Shown here one piece after another: positions 18,174-27,255 of a stretch of DNA of 64,000 nucleotides. The stretch is from Gluconacetobacter dulcium. GTDB taxonomy: Bacteria; Pseudomonadota; Alphaproteobacteria; Acetobacterales; Acetobacteraceae. The notes beneath the pieces are model-generated. The model was given only the letters and a program-made list of their open reading frames with translations, did not search any database and was not told the DNA's origin. How positions within the stretch are numbered: position 1 is the stretch's first letter; each line of letters begins with the position of its first letter. The stretch lies in contig NZ_JABEQN010000004.1 of assembly GCF_014174165.1 (NCBI RefSeq), positions 62,001-126,000 of the forward strand, in the 5' to 3' direction. Both the position numbers and the translations under genes were made by a program.

Positions 18174-18898
18174 CGCCGGTCGTGTCTCTTCGAGGCGTTC
18201 GGGTCGCGCATCAGGGCAGGACGGTCGTTCACGCGGTCGATCTGGATATCCAGCGCGGTTCGTGGTTTGGCCTGGTCGGGGCGAATGGATCGGGCAAGAC
18301 CAGTCTGCTCAAGGCCCTGGCCGGCCGGTTGCCGTTTTCGGGCGGGGCCTGCCTGATCGGCGGAGAGGACATGATCGCGGATCGGGCCGGGCGGGCCGAA
18401 CAGTTCGGCTTCGCGCCGCCGGCCGATCGTCTGCCCGATAGTTTGCGTGCCTCCGAAATGCTTGCATTCGTTGGAGGACATCTCGACCGCGTGCGTCGGA
18501 ATCTCGGCCCTCTGCGCCAGGCGCTGGGCGTGGACCCGTTGCTGGATCAATGGATCGGCAATTGCTCTGCCGGGATGAAACAGCGGCTGGCCATCGCCGC
18601 CGCCTTCGCGGGTGGGCAAAAGCTGGTCATTCTGGACGAGCCGTTCAACTGGCTTGATCCGGTTGCGATTTTCGACCTGCGCCTGGCGTTGCGTCAGATG
18701 GTCGACGACGGTCTGACACTGATCACGGCCCTGCATGACCTGCATGCACTCGTCGTGGCATGCGATGACGGGCTTATCCTTGCGAATGGAAAGAAGAGGA
18801 TCGATCTCAGTCACGGCATGTTGCGGGATGCCGCGGTCGCGCCGTCTCTTTTCGAGAAGGAGATGATCGATATTCTGCGGGCGGGCGCCGCCGAATAG
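18170..18898 (+). CDS. ABC transporter ATP-binding protein (orphan type)
   Basis: 242 residues from the ATG that overlaps the upstream stop; an in-frame ATG at 18158 would add four residues. Complete ABC ATPase: Walker A GANGSGKTS, Q-loop region around FGFAPPADRLPDSLRA, signature SAGMKQRLAIAAAF, Walker B KLVILDEPFNWLDP, D-loop and H-loop (ALHDLHALV). The signature begins NCSAGM and not LSGGQ, as in ABC-2-type and lantibiotic-immunity-like ATPases. It should energise the membrane protein encoded just upstream. No solute-binding protein is nearby, which favours export or lipid handling over uptake. Confidence 0.85.
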   Translation: MTPVVSLRGVRVAHQGRTVVHAVDLDIQRGSWFGLVGANGSGKTSLLKALAGRLPFSGGACLIGGEDMIADRAGRAEQFGFAPPADRLPDSLRASEMLAFVGGHLDRVRRNLGPLRQALGVDPLLDQWIGNCSAGMKQRLAIAAAFAGGQKLVILDEPFNWLDPVAIFDLRLALRQMVDDGLTLITALHDLHALVVACDDGLILANGKKRIDLSHGMLRDAAVAPSLFEKEMIDILRAGAAE

Positions 18899-18928
18899 GA
18901 GCGGCGTCGTCCATGCGGCGAGGGCGTC

Positions 18929-19462
18929 GTGAGCGATCTTCCGACCTTTCATACCGGCAGACTTGTCGTCAGGCCCCGCGTGATGGCGGATCTGGACGCC
19001 TGTCTGGCGATGGATCGTGATCCGGAGGTTACGCGCTTCGTGGCCGGTCCCTGGGACGATTCCGCACGCCACGAGGCGTTCGTGCGGGAGAGGATGACGG
19101 CCGATTTCGGCCGGGGGCTCGGATATTGGTCGGTGTTCGACCGGCATGAGCCGCATTGCTTTCTCGGATGGGTGTTGCTGATCCCCTGTGATGGAAACGG
19201 CCCCGATATCGAGATCGGCTGGCGGTTCGTCCGCCGGGCGTGGGGGCGGGGATACGCGACGGAAGCCGCCCTGCCGGTTGTGGCGCATGCGTTCGGTACG
19301 CTGGGATTGGGGCGGATCGTCGCCGGCATCGCACCGGGGAACGAAGGCTCGATGAATGTGGCCCGCAAGATCGGGATGCGCCGGTCAGGGCCGAGTGAGG
19401 GGGCAGGGGTGGAGGTGGAGGCGTTGTTCGTCATGACCCGTTTCGATCATGAGGTGTTTTGA
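18929..19462 (+). CDS. GNAT acetyltransferase, RimJ/RimL type
   Basis: 177 residues, GTG start. The N-terminal TGRLVVRPRVMADLDACLAM and the acetyl-CoA region EIGWRFVRRAWGRGYATEAA followed by VAGIAPGNEGSMNVARKIGM are the standard pattern of the RimJ/RimL-like Acetyltransf_3 family. These enzymes acetylate protein N-termini or small amines; the substrate here cannot be read from the sequence. It starts 30 bp after the ABC ATPase on the same strand and may share its transcript. Confidence 0.85.
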   Translation: MSDLPTFHTGRLVVRPRVMADLDACLAMDRDPEVTRFVAGPWDDSARHEAFVRERMTADFGRGLGYWSVFDRHEPHCFLGWVLLIPCDGNGPDIEIGWRFVRRAWGRGYATEAALPVVAHAFGTLGLGRIVAGIAPGNEGSMNVARKIGMRRSGPSEGAGVEVEALFVMTRFDHEVF

Positions 19463-19493
19463 ACGGGGGTCGATTCTGCTCTAGGCTCTGGCG

Positions 19494-19964
19494 ATGACGA
19501 AAAGCTGGAACAGGATCGGGCGACGGAGGCTGGCGGCATCGCTGCTGGTGACGGCCTTTGTCGGGCTGACGGGATGCCAGGGCGGGGCGCCCGCCGAGAG
19601 CATTCAGCCGGTGAGCAGGCTGCCGCTGCCGTTGCAGGCGTATCTGAGCCTGGATACGTATTTCATCGCCCAGGGGATGGTGAAGGGGCGGCTGTCGGAT
19701 GGACGGCTGATGCATGATCAGGCGCGCGATCTGGTGGCGGCGACCCTCTATGCCCGCCAGTTGGCGGCGCGGAACATGATGCACCCGACGGTGGATGGCC
19801 AGAAGCGGGTGCAACTGGCCATCGAGATGGTACTGGACTGCGTGCAGCAGGCAAACAGCGGCGCGACCGCCGGCTGTCTGACGCCGCCGTCGGTCAGCGG
19901 GGGGGGCGGGAGTCCCGCCGCAGGCGCTTTTCACCCAGCAACAGCAGAATCGGCGCCGCGATAA
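19494..19964 (+). CDS. Hypothetical lipoprotein
   Basis: 156 residues. The signal peptide RRRLAASLLVTAFVGLTGC ends in lipobox L-T-G-C at about residue 28, so a lipid-anchored periplasmic protein is expected. The mature part is mostly helical (LPLQAYLSLDTYFIAQGMVKG, QARDLVAATLYARQLAARNM), with two further cysteines (LDCVQ, AGCLTPP), and ends in a Gly/Ala-rich tail. I do not recognise a family. Its last 71 bp overlap the 3' end of convergent secF, so the tail may be poorly constrained. Confidence 0.6.
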   Translation: MTKSWNRIGRRRLAASLLVTAFVGLTGCQGGAPAESIQPVSRLPLPLQAYLSLDTYFIAQGMVKGRLSDGRLMHDQARDLVAATLYARQLAARNMMHPTVDGQKRVQLAIEMVLDCVQQANSGATAGCLTPPSVSGGGGSPAAGAFHPATAESAPR

Positions 19965-20835
19965 AGATCGAGGACGAGGTTCCGACCACGATCCCGAACA
20001 GCATCACCCACGCGAAGCTGGACAGGCTGGCCCCGAACAGGGCCAGCGGCAGGGCCGCCAGGAACACGGTGGTGGAGGTGCCCAGCGTGCGGCTGAGGGT
20101 CTCGTTGATCGACAGGTCGATCAGTTCGGCCAGCGGCATGGTGCGGTATTTGCGCAGGTTCTCGCGCACCCGGTCGTAGACCACCACCTTGTCGTTGGTG
20201 GAGTAGCCCAGGATCGTGAGGATGGCCGCGACCATCACCAGGTCGAACTCGAAATGGGTGATGACCAGGAAGCCGACGGTCTTGGTCAGGTCGAGGATCA
20301 GGGTGATGACGGCGCTGACCGCGAACTCCCACTCGAAACGGAACCAGATATAGCCCAGGATCATCAGTAGGCTGATGCCCAGCGCCAGCATGCCGTCACG
20401 GAACAGTTCGGCCGAGACCGAGGCGCCGACGGCATCGGCGCGCAGGACCTGCGCGCCCGGCAGGGTGGCGACCGCGTGGCGGACCGAATCGACCAGTGCC
20501 TGGGTGCGGGCCTCGTGATCGGCGCTGCTGGCCGGGGGCGCGTCGAGGCGGATCAGCACGTCGTCGGGGGCGCCGAAGGACTGCACGCCGGCGGCCTCGA
20601 CATGCTGGGTGGCCAGCGCCGCGCGGACCTGGCCGAAATCGGCCGGGCCCTGGGTGCGGACCTCGACGACGATGCCGCCCCGGAAATCCAGCCCGAGGGT
20701 CAGGCCGGGATGGAGGAAAAGGATCACGGACGCGATCGACAGCACCGCCGAGGTGGCTAGGCCCATGAAGCGGCCGCGCATGAAGTTGATTTTTGTGCCG
20801 TTGGGCACGAAGCGCAGGAGGGGGCGAGAGAACAT
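19894..20835 (-). CDS. secF: Protein translocase subunit SecF
   Basis: 313 residues from ATG 20835. RND-type membrane partner of SecD that uses proton-motive force to help release exported proteins from SecYEG. Six membrane helices are visible; the N-terminal periplasmic-domain entry LGLDFRGGIVVEV and helix 4-5 motifs YIWFRFEWEFAVSAVITLI, GYSTNDKVVVYDRVREN and the SINETLSRT segment are characteristic. The open frame continues upstream into secD but that part is not SecF. It lies 11 nt downstream of secD in the same operon and overlaps the lipoprotein gene on the opposite strand at its 3' end. Confidence 0.96.
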   Translation of the reverse strand: MFSRPLLRFVPNGTKINFMRGRFMGLATSAVLSIASVILFLHPGLTLGLDFRGGIVVEVRTQGPADFGQVRAALATQHVEAAGVQSFGAPDDVLIRLDAPPASSADHEARTQALVDSVRHAVATLPGAQVLRADAVGASVSAELFRDGMLALGISLLMILGYIWFRFEWEFAVSAVITLILDLTKTVGFLVITHFEFDLVMVAAILTILGYSTNDKVVVYDRVRENLRKYRTMPLAELIDLSINETLSRTLGTSTTVFLAALPLALFGASLSSFAWVMLFGIVVGTSSSIFIAAPILLLLGEKRLRRDSRPPR

Positions 20836-20846
20836 GGTGATGCGCC

Positions 20847-22406
20847 TCAGACCGGCAGGACAGTGGGACGGGTGCGGGCGTACCAGCGTACCATCAGCAT
20901 CCGCGACAGCAGCAGCGTGGTGAACAGCGTCGTGACGATGCCGATCATGATCGTCAGGGCGAAGTTCTGCACCGGGCCGGTACCGAAGGCGAACAGCATG
21001 ATATGCGCCAGCAGCGCGGTCGCGTTGCTGTCCAGGATGGTGGAGGTCGCGCGCTCGAAGCCGGCCTGCATCGCCGCCAGGGGCGTGCGGCCGCGCGCGA
21101 TTTCCTCGCGGATGCGTTCGTTGATCAGGATGTTGGCATCCACCGCCATGCCCAGGGTCAGCAGCATGCCGGCCATGCCGGGCAGGGTCAGCGTGGCCTG
21201 GAACAGCGACAGGATGGCGACCATCAGCACCAGGTTGGCCAGCAGGGCGACATTCGCGTACCAGCCGAAGCGGCCGTAGAACAGCGCCATGAAGACGATC
21301 ACGAGGGCGAAGCCGATGCCCAGGCTGATCATGCCCGCGCGGATCGAGTCCGCACCCAGCGACGGGCCGATGGTGCGCTGTTCGATGACCGACAGCGGGG
21401 CGGGCAGGGCGCCGGCACGCAGCAGCAGGGCGAGGTCGGTGGCCGACTGGGCATCGAACCCACCGCTGATCTGGCCGTTGCCGCCGCTGATGGCGCTGCG
21501 GATGACCGGGGCCTGCACCACCTTGTTGTCGAGCACGATGGCGAAGCGGCGGCCGACATTGGCCTGCGTGGTGGCGGCGAAGGCGCGGGCGCCGATGGAA
21601 TCGAAGGTGAAATTGACGGCCCATTCGCCGGTCTGCTGGTCGATGGCGGCGGAAGCGTTGGTCAGGTCCGAGCCATCGACATCGACATGATCGGCGACCG
21701 GCAGTTTCTGGTCCGGCGCGTTCATCATCGGCAGCAGGCTGACGCCGGGACCGGGCACGGCGGAGCCGAGCGCGTTGTCCTGCACCATGTGGAAGGTCAT
21801 CTTCGCCGTTGTGCCGAGCAGGTGCTTGACGCGCTCCGGATCGCTGATGCCGGGCAGTTCGACCACGATGCGGTCGTCGCCCTGGCGGGTGATCTCGGGA
21901 TCGACGGCACCGGTCGCGTCGATGCGGCGGCGCACGATCTCGATCGACTGGGTGACGGCGTCGGTCGCGCGCAGGCGCATGGCCTCGGGCGAGAGCGTGA
22001 CGGCGATGCTGCCATCGGGCCGCTGGGCGACCGCGAATTCATTGGGCACCGCCATGGGCATGGCGCGCAGGGCCTTGAGGTCCGCCTCGGTTTCGGAGGG
22101 GCTGCGCGGGGTGAAGGTCACGGTGCCGGCGTGCGCGTCGGTCGCGACATCGCGGTAGCCCAGGCCGGCGCCGAGCAGCGCCTGGCGGGTGCCGTCGGCC
22201 AGCGTGCGCAGGCGGTCGGCGGTGACGCTGTTCATGTCCACCTGCATCAGCAGGTAGGAGCCGCCCCGGAGGTCGAGCCCCAGGTGGATCTGGCGCCACG
22301 GCACCGTCGGCGCGGGCTGGCGCAGGGCATTGGGGAGGCAGAGCAGCACCCCCAGGAAGCAAACGGCGACGACCGAGGCCAATTTGAGCCGGCTGTAATA
22401 CATCAT
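20847..22406 (-). CDS. secD: Protein translocase subunit SecD
   Basis: 519 residues, six membrane helices and a large periplasmic domain. Motifs include the LGLDLRGGSYLLMQVDM start of the first periplasmic region, VVELPGISDPERVK, the conserved GPSLGADSI and RAGMISLGIGF entry to helix 2, and the GMAVDANILINERIREE signature in helix 4-5. Works with SecF in export. Two adjacent ATGs (22406, 22403) could each start it. The usual upstream yajC is not next to it; a radical SAM gene is, 163 bp away. That gap holds GC-rich repeats and a small hairpin near 22538-22559. Confidence 0.96.
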   Translation of the reverse strand: MMYYSRLKLASVVAVCFLGVLLCLPNALRQPAPTVPWRQIHLGLDLRGGSYLLMQVDMNSVTADRLRTLADGTRQALLGAGLGYRDVATDAHAGTVTFTPRSPSETEADLKALRAMPMAVPNEFAVAQRPDGSIAVTLSPEAMRLRATDAVTQSIEIVRRRIDATGAVDPEITRQGDDRIVVELPGISDPERVKHLLGTTAKMTFHMVQDNALGSAVPGPGVSLLPMMNAPDQKLPVADHVDVDGSDLTNASAAIDQQTGEWAVNFTFDSIGARAFAATTQANVGRRFAIVLDNKVVQAPVIRSAISGGNGQISGGFDAQSATDLALLLRAGALPAPLSVIEQRTIGPSLGADSIRAGMISLGIGFALVIVFMALFYGRFGWYANVALLANLVLMVAILSLFQATLTLPGMAGMLLTLGMAVDANILINERIREEIARGRTPLAAMQAGFERATSTILDSNATALLAHIMLFAFGTGPVQNFALTIMIGIVTTLFTTLLLSRMLMVRWYARTRPTVLPV

Positions 22407-22537
22407 GACTGAAAAGGGTGCTCCTTACGCTCGGCCCGGCCGGCTCCCTGTTCGCGTGTCGATGCCGGCGGAGGGCCGGCGACGCGGGAACATGCCGGGC
22501 CGGCGCGCCGGATGCAACCGCCCGACGGCTTCCGCCG

Positions 22538-22559
22538 CACGAAATCCTTCCGTTTCGTG
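22538..22559 (-). terminator. Hairpin after the radical SAM gene
   Basis: Perfect 7-bp stem CACGAAA / TTTCGTG with an 8-nt loop, beginning 11 nt after the radical SAM stop on the minus strand and 132 nt before secD. No T-run follows, so termination efficiency is uncertain. Confidence 0.35.
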
Positions 22560-22569
22560 GGCGTATTCG

Positions 22570-23718
22570 TCAGAACAGGGAGAGTTGCGGTTCCGGCGGC
22601 GGTGGGGGGGACGCGAAGCGCGTGCAGTCCAGCGGCCGCCCGCGTGTGAGCCCCAGTGCCCGGCGGGCGCGGGCGAAACGCTGGGCCAGCAGGTCGGCAT
22701 GCGCGCCCTGGCCCCGGCCGCGCTCGCCGAAGGTCGAATCGTTCAGCCTGCCGCCACGCATCGCGCGGATGCGGTGCAGGACGTGGTGTGCGCGGTCGGG
22801 GTAGTGCTGGGCCAGCCAGTCCGCGAACAGCGGTGCGACCTCCAGCGGCAGGCGCAGCAGCGCGTAGCCGGCATCGCAGGCGCCGGCCCTGGCGGCGGCG
22901 CCGAGAATCGCTTCCAGTTCGTGGTCATTGAGGGCCGGGATCATCGGTGCGGCCAGGACGCCGGCGGGAATGCCGGCGGCGGCGAGGGCCGACAGGGCGT
23001 CGAGCCGCCGGGCCGGGGTGGAGGCCCGAGGCTCCATCCTGCGGGCCAGTTCGGTATCGAGCGTGGTGACCGACAGGCTGACGCGCACCAGGTTGCGCGT
23101 GGCCAATGAGGCCAGAAGGTCGAGGTCGCGCAGGATGCCGGCCGATTTGGTGACGATGGTGACCGGGTGGGAAAACCGGTCCAGCACCTCCAGGATGGCG
23201 CGGGTCAGGCCCGTCTGGCGTTCGACCGGCTGGTAGGGATCGGTGTTGGTGCCGAGCGCGATCGGGCGGACCCGGTAGGCATGATGGCGGAGTTCCCGCT
23301 CCAGCAGGCGGGCGGCATCCGGCTTGCAGGTGAGGCGGGTTTCGAAATCCAGCCCCGGCGACAGGCCGATCCAGGCGTGGGTGGGGCGGGCAAAGCAGTA
23401 GATGCAGCCATGTTCGCACCCGCGATAGGCGTTGATCGACCGGTCGAAGCCCAGATCCGGGCTGTCGTTGCGGGTGATGATGGTGCGCGCCTGCTCGAAT
23501 GTGAGTTCGGTGCGCGGGGCGGCGTCGTCCGCGGCCACGCTGCCCCAGCCGTCATCGACCGGGGACGAGTGATGGCGGGCGAAGCGGTCGGGCGGCGACA
23601 GGGTGGCGCCACGCCCATGGCGGATGCCGGCCAGGGTGGACGACTCGTCGGACAGGGTGCGCGCGGCGGCGCGGGTCGGCTGTCCGGAGCCGATGCGGAT
23701 GGGGGACGGGTTGGACAT
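22570..23718 (-). CDS. PA0069-family radical SAM protein (SplB-like)
   Basis: 382 residues. The Fe-S/SAM motif C-x3-C-x2-C appears as RGCEHGCIYCFARP (about residue 110), followed by SPGLDFETRL and the SAM-binding-type region YRVRPIALGTNTDPYQPVE. This matches the PA0069/Rv2578c group of radical SAM proteins related to spore photoproduct lyase, whose reaction is not established. The N-terminal 70 residues are basic and disordered (GIRHGRGATLSPPDRFARH), as usual in the family. It is the first gene of its strand; the ATG at 23718 is followed downstream by secDF, probably as a separate unit. Confidence 0.88.
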   Translation of the reverse strand: MSNPSPIRIGSGQPTRAAARTLSDESSTLAGIRHGRGATLSPPDRFARHHSSPVDDGWGSVAADDAAPRTELTFEQARTIITRNDSPDLGFDRSINAYRGCEHGCIYCFARPTHAWIGLSPGLDFETRLTCKPDAARLLERELRHHAYRVRPIALGTNTDPYQPVERQTGLTRAILEVLDRFSHPVTIVTKSAGILRDLDLLASLATRNLVRVSLSVTTLDTELARRMEPRASTPARRLDALSALAAAGIPAGVLAAPMIPALNDHELEAILGAAARAGACDAGYALLRLPLEVAPLFADWLAQHYPDRAHHVLHRIRAMRGGRLNDSTFGERGRGQGAHADLLAQRFARARRALGLTRGRPLDCTRFASPPPPPEPQLSLF

Positions 23719-23895
23719 GGCGGGCTCCGGGACGGCGCCTGTGGCGGGTGGGCGGCATGATGGCAGGCCGGCCTTTGGCGATCAAGAACAAAAAGTGAAC
23801 ATGCAATCCCGCGCGGGTTGGCCGGCGGTGCCGCCTCTGGCCGATCGGGCGCGCGTGCTCTAACCCTTCGTCATCCTGAATGCAGAGAGGACACG

Positions 23896-24930
23896 ATGGC
23901 GGGGCTGTTCGGTGGCGGAGCGACGCGGGGTGAGATGGCGCGGCAATTGCGCGTGGGCGTCATCGGCGCCGGTCATTTCGGACGGTTTCATGCGCTGAAG
24001 GTCGCCGCGTCGCCGCGTGAGCGCCTGGTGGGCATTCATGACCCGGACCAGGCGCGGGCCGCCGCCGTTGCGGCTGAGGCGGGCGGGGCCGAGGCGGGCG
24101 GGGTGCCGGCGCTGGCGCTGGACGACCTGCTGGAGCGGTGCGAGGCGGTGGTGATCGCCGCGCCGGCCGAACATCATTTCGCGCTGGCCGACCGGGCGTT
24201 GCGGGCCGGCCGGCATGTGCTGGTGGAAAAGCCGATCGCCTCGACGCTGGAGCAGGCCGACAGGCTGGCGGCGCTGGCCATGGAGACCGGGCTGGTGCTT
24301 CAGGTGGGGCATCTGCTGCGCTATTCGGCCGAGCATCATGCCATTACCGGCCGGATTACGCGCCCGCTCTATATCGAGGCGACGCGCATCGCCCCCTTCA
24401 AGCCGCGCGGTACCGATGTCTCGGTCATTCTGGACCTGATGATCCATGATCTGGATCTGGTGCTGGCGATCGTGGACAGCGAGATCGTGGATGTCGATGC
24501 GCTGGGCGCGGCGGTGAGTTCGCAGCACGAGGATATCGCCAACGCCCGCGTCCGCTTTGCCAACGGGTGTGTGGCGGCCATTACCGCCAGCCGGATTTCG
24601 CTGAAGACCGAGCGGCGGATGCGGCTGTTCTCGGAGGAAGGTTATCTTTCGGCCGATTTCGTGAAGCGCGAACTGACGATGATCGGGCGGGAGACGGGGT
24701 TGCCGTTGCCGGGCACCGGCGGCTTCCGGCGGGAGGTCGTGCGGTGGGACGACCATGACACGCTGGCGGCCGAGCATGTGGCCTTTGCCGCCGCGTGCCT
24801 GGATGGCGCGCCCGTTCTGGTGGATGCCCAGGCGGGCCGGCGCGCGCTGGCGGCGGCGCTGGCGGTGACGGACGGCATCGCGGCGGTGCGTGCGCTGTGG
24901 GAGACCTCCGGGCTGGTCAGCCCCGGCTGA
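23896..24930 (+). CDS. Gfo/Idh/MocA-family oxidoreductase
   Basis: 344 residues from ATG 23896 after a GAGAGG site; the frame is open upstream to 23818. Rossmann fold with RVGVIGAGHFGRFHALK, the family's catalytic-loop EKP in VLVEKPIASTLEQAD, and DLMIHDLDLVL, which carries the Asp/His common to the family. The long VSSQHEDIANARVRFANG segment fits sugar or UDP-sugar dehydrogenases such as WlbA-type enzymes, but the substrate is not determined. Only 7 bp separate its stop from the convergent phhB stop. Confidence 0.85.
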   Translation: MAGLFGGGATRGEMARQLRVGVIGAGHFGRFHALKVAASPRERLVGIHDPDQARAAAVAAEAGGAEAGGVPALALDDLLERCEAVVIAAPAEHHFALADRALRAGRHVLVEKPIASTLEQADRLAALAMETGLVLQVGHLLRYSAEHHAITGRITRPLYIEATRIAPFKPRGTDVSVILDLMIHDLDLVLAIVDSEIVDVDALGAAVSSQHEDIANARVRFANGCVAAITASRISLKTERRMRLFSEEGYLSADFVKRELTMIGRETGLPLPGTGGFRREVVRWDDHDTLAAEHVAFAAACLDGAPVLVDAQAGRRALAAALAVTDGIAAVRALWETSGLVSPG

Positions 24931-24937
24931 TGGACGC

Positions 24938-25285
24938 TCAGTGGGGCAGGGTCTCGATCCGTGCCGCCATGATGAAATCGTTGCGGTGCAGGCCGCCGAT
25001 ACTGTGGGTTTGCAGCTTCAGGCGCACATAGCCCCAGCCGAAGGCGATGTCCGGATGGTGGTCGGCGGCTTCGGCCAGGGCCGCGATCCGTTCGACCAGC
25101 GCGTAGGCGCTGGCGAAATCGGGCAGGACGCAGGAGCGCAGCAGCGTCGTTCCGTCAGGGGAGAGGGTCCATTTGGGGATCTGGGCCAGCAGGCTTTCGG
25201 ATTCGGCGCGCGTCAGGGCCGGCGTGTCGCGGGAGCACGGGACGATGACTTCGCGGGCGAGGGCTGTGGTGGCGGAGAGGGGCAT
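24938..25285 (-). CDS. phhB: 4a-hydroxytetrahydrobiopterin dehydratase
   Basis: 115-residue PCD/DCoH protein that dehydrates pterin-4a-carbinolamine formed by aromatic amino acid hydroxylases. The active-site signature is intact: EAADHHPDIAFGWGYVRL then THSIGGLHRNDFIMAA, with the His-His-Pro and later His and Asp. No phenylalanine hydroxylase gene is in the window; the protein may serve another pterin (moco) pathway. It lies 65 bp downstream of the ABC-F gene on the same strand. Confidence 0.92.
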   Translation of the reverse strand: MPLSATTALAREVIVPCSRDTPALTRAESESLLAQIPKWTLSPDGTTLLRSCVLPDFASAYALVERIAALAEAADHHPDIAFGWGYVRLKLQTHSIGGLHRNDFIMAARIETLPH

Positions 25286-25350
25286 GGCGGTGTTCCTTCA
25301 GCCGCTGGTCTCTTCCACGCGGCCGGGGTGCGTGCCGCGCGCGGCGCGGG

Positions 25351-27159
25351 TCAGGATGAACCCAGCGATTCGCGCAGCATTTCCAGTTCCAGCCAACGTT
25401 CTTCCGCCGCCGTCAGTTCGGCCTCGGCGCGGTCCAGTTTTTCCGTCGTCGCGGTGAAGGCCGCCGGATCGCGGGCGTAGAGGCCGCTATCCGACAGGAT
25501 CGTCCGCAACTGGCCGATCTTTTCCTCCAGGGTCGCGATCTGGCCGGGCAGGCGGTCCAGCGCGTGCTGGTCCTTGTAGGAGAGTTTGCGTGCGGGACCT
25601 TTGTCCGACCGCTTCTGTGCCGCGGGCGGTGCGCCTGCCTCGGGGCGCCGGTCGCGGCCCGCCGGGGCCATGCCGCCGCGCTGGGCCAGCATGTCGCTGT
25701 AGCCGCCGGCATATTCGACCCAACGTCCGGCGCCTTCCGCCAGCAGCACCGAGGTGGCCACCCGGTCGAGGAAGTCGCGATCGTGGCTGACCAGCAGCAC
25801 GGTGCCGGCGTAGGCGTCCAGCATCTCCTGCAACAGGTCGAGGGTTTCCAGGTCCAGGTCGTTGGTCGGTTCGTCCAGCACCAGCAGGTTGGAGGGGCGG
25901 GCGAGGGCGCAGGCCAGCATCAGCCGGCCGCGTTCGCCGCCCGACAGCGCGCTGACGGGGGTGCGCGCCTGTTCCGGGCGGAACAGGAAATCCTTCATGT
26001 AGCCGATGACGTGGCGCTTCTCGCTGCCGACCTGGACCATGTCGCCGCCACCGCCGGTGAGGGTGTCGGCCAGGGTGGTGGCAGGGTTGAGCGTGCGGCG
26101 CTGCTGGTCGAGGGTGACGACCGACAAGGCGGTGCCGACGCGGATTTCGCCGGAATCGGGCTGGTCCAGGCCCGTCAGCAGCCGCAGCAGGGTGCTCTTG
26201 CCCGCGCCGTTGGCGCCGACGATGCCCAGCCGGTCGCCGCGCAGCACCCGCAGGTCCAGCCCGTCGATGACCGTGCGGGGGCCGTAAGCCTTGTGGATGC
26301 CCTCGGCCACCGCGACCAGCTTGCCGGACAGGCCGTCTTCGCTGGCCTGCATCCTGACGCCGCCGGGGGCGCGCACGGCGTCACGCCGGGCCTGGCGCAG
26401 GGCGGCGAGCTCGCCGACCCGGCGGACGTTGCGCTTGCGCCGGGCGGTGACGCCGTAGCGCATCCAGTCTTCTTCGCGCGCGATCTGGCGGTCCAGCTTG
26501 TGGGCGTCGCGCTCTTCCTGCTCCAGGACCTCTTCACGCCAGGATTCGAAGCGGCCGAAGCCCTGGTCGAGGCGACGCGTGATGCCGCGATCGAGCCAGA
26601 CGACGCTGCGGGAGAGGGTTTCCAGCAGGCGGCGGTCATGGCTGATGATGATCATGGCCGACGACAGGGACAGCAATTCGCGTTCCAGCCACTCGATGGT
26701 CGGCATGTCGAGATGGTTGGTGGGCTCGTCCAGCAGCAGCAGGTCGGGTTCGGGCGCCAGCGCCCAGGCGAGGGCGCAGCGCCGGGCCTCGCCCCCCGAC
26801 AGGGTTGCCGGATTTTCCGCGCCCGTCAGGCCCAGTTCGCCCAGCAGCAGGGCCGCGCGGTAATCCGGCCCGTCTGGCGGGATGCCCGAGCGGACGTAGT
26901 CCAGCGTGGTGGCGAATCCCGACAGGTCGGGTTCCTGCGGCAGGTAGCGCACGGTGGTGCCGGGCTGGAGGAAGCGCGTGCCGCCGTCGGACGCCAGTTC
27001 GCCGGCCGCGATGCGCAGCAGGGTGGATTTCCCGCTGCCGTTGCGCCCGACGAGGCAGATCCGTTCGCCGGCCGAGACGCCGAAGCCGGCGCCGTTGAGC
27101 AGCGGAGCGCCGCCGAGCGTCAGGGTGATATCCTGAAGAAGAAGGAGAGGAGGCGACAT
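25351..27159 (-). CDS. uup: ABC-F ATPase, Uup-like
   Basis: 602 residues with two ABC domains and no membrane segments. Walker A sites GRNGSGKST (about residue 40) and GANGAGKST (about 320), signatures LSGGEARRCALAWAL and LSGGERGRLMLACAL, and Walker B LLLDEPTNHLDM and LVLDEPTNDLDL, with a charged linker between. The C-terminal ~70 residues (SYKDQHALDRLPGQIATLEE onward) form the coiled coil that marks the Uup subgroup, linked to ribosome- or Holliday-junction-related roles. The gene is transcribed with phhB; phyR lies upstream on the same strand behind a hairpin. Confidence 0.9.
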   Translation of the reverse strand: MSPPLLLLQDITLTLGGAPLLNGAGFGVSAGERICLVGRNGSGKSTLLRIAAGELASDGGTRFLQPGTTVRYLPQEPDLSGFATTLDYVRSGIPPDGPDYRAALLLGELGLTGAENPATLSGGEARRCALAWALAPEPDLLLLDEPTNHLDMPTIEWLERELLSLSSAMIIISHDRRLLETLSRSVVWLDRGITRRLDQGFGRFESWREEVLEQEERDAHKLDRQIAREEDWMRYGVTARRKRNVRRVGELAALRQARRDAVRAPGGVRMQASEDGLSGKLVAVAEGIHKAYGPRTVIDGLDLRVLRGDRLGIVGANGAGKSTLLRLLTGLDQPDSGEIRVGTALSVVTLDQQRRTLNPATTLADTLTGGGGDMVQVGSEKRHVIGYMKDFLFRPEQARTPVSALSGGERGRLMLACALARPSNLLVLDEPTNDLDLETLDLLQEMLDAYAGTVLLVSHDRDFLDRVATSVLLAEGAGRWVEYAGGYSDMLAQRGGMAPAGRDRRPEAGAPPAAQKRSDKGPARKLSYKDQHALDRLPGQIATLEEKIGQLRTILSDSGLYARDPAAFTATTEKLDRAEAELTAAEERWLELEMLRESLGSS

Positions 27160-27208
27160 GACCGGGGTTCTGGACCATGGCGAAGGCCATGCGCAAGAGC
27201 CAGCGTAA

Positions 27209-27232
27209 GGGGAGCCCGCATCGGGCTACCCC
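27209..27232 (-). terminator. Hairpin between phyR and the ABC-F gene
   Basis: Stem GGGGAGCCCG / CGGGCTACCCC (one bulged A, 3-nt loop) in the 96-bp gap. On the minus strand it lies 24 nt after the phyR stop. No clear T-run. Confidence 0.45.
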
Positions 27233-27255
27233 CCAGGGACCTTTCGAGGCGGGTT

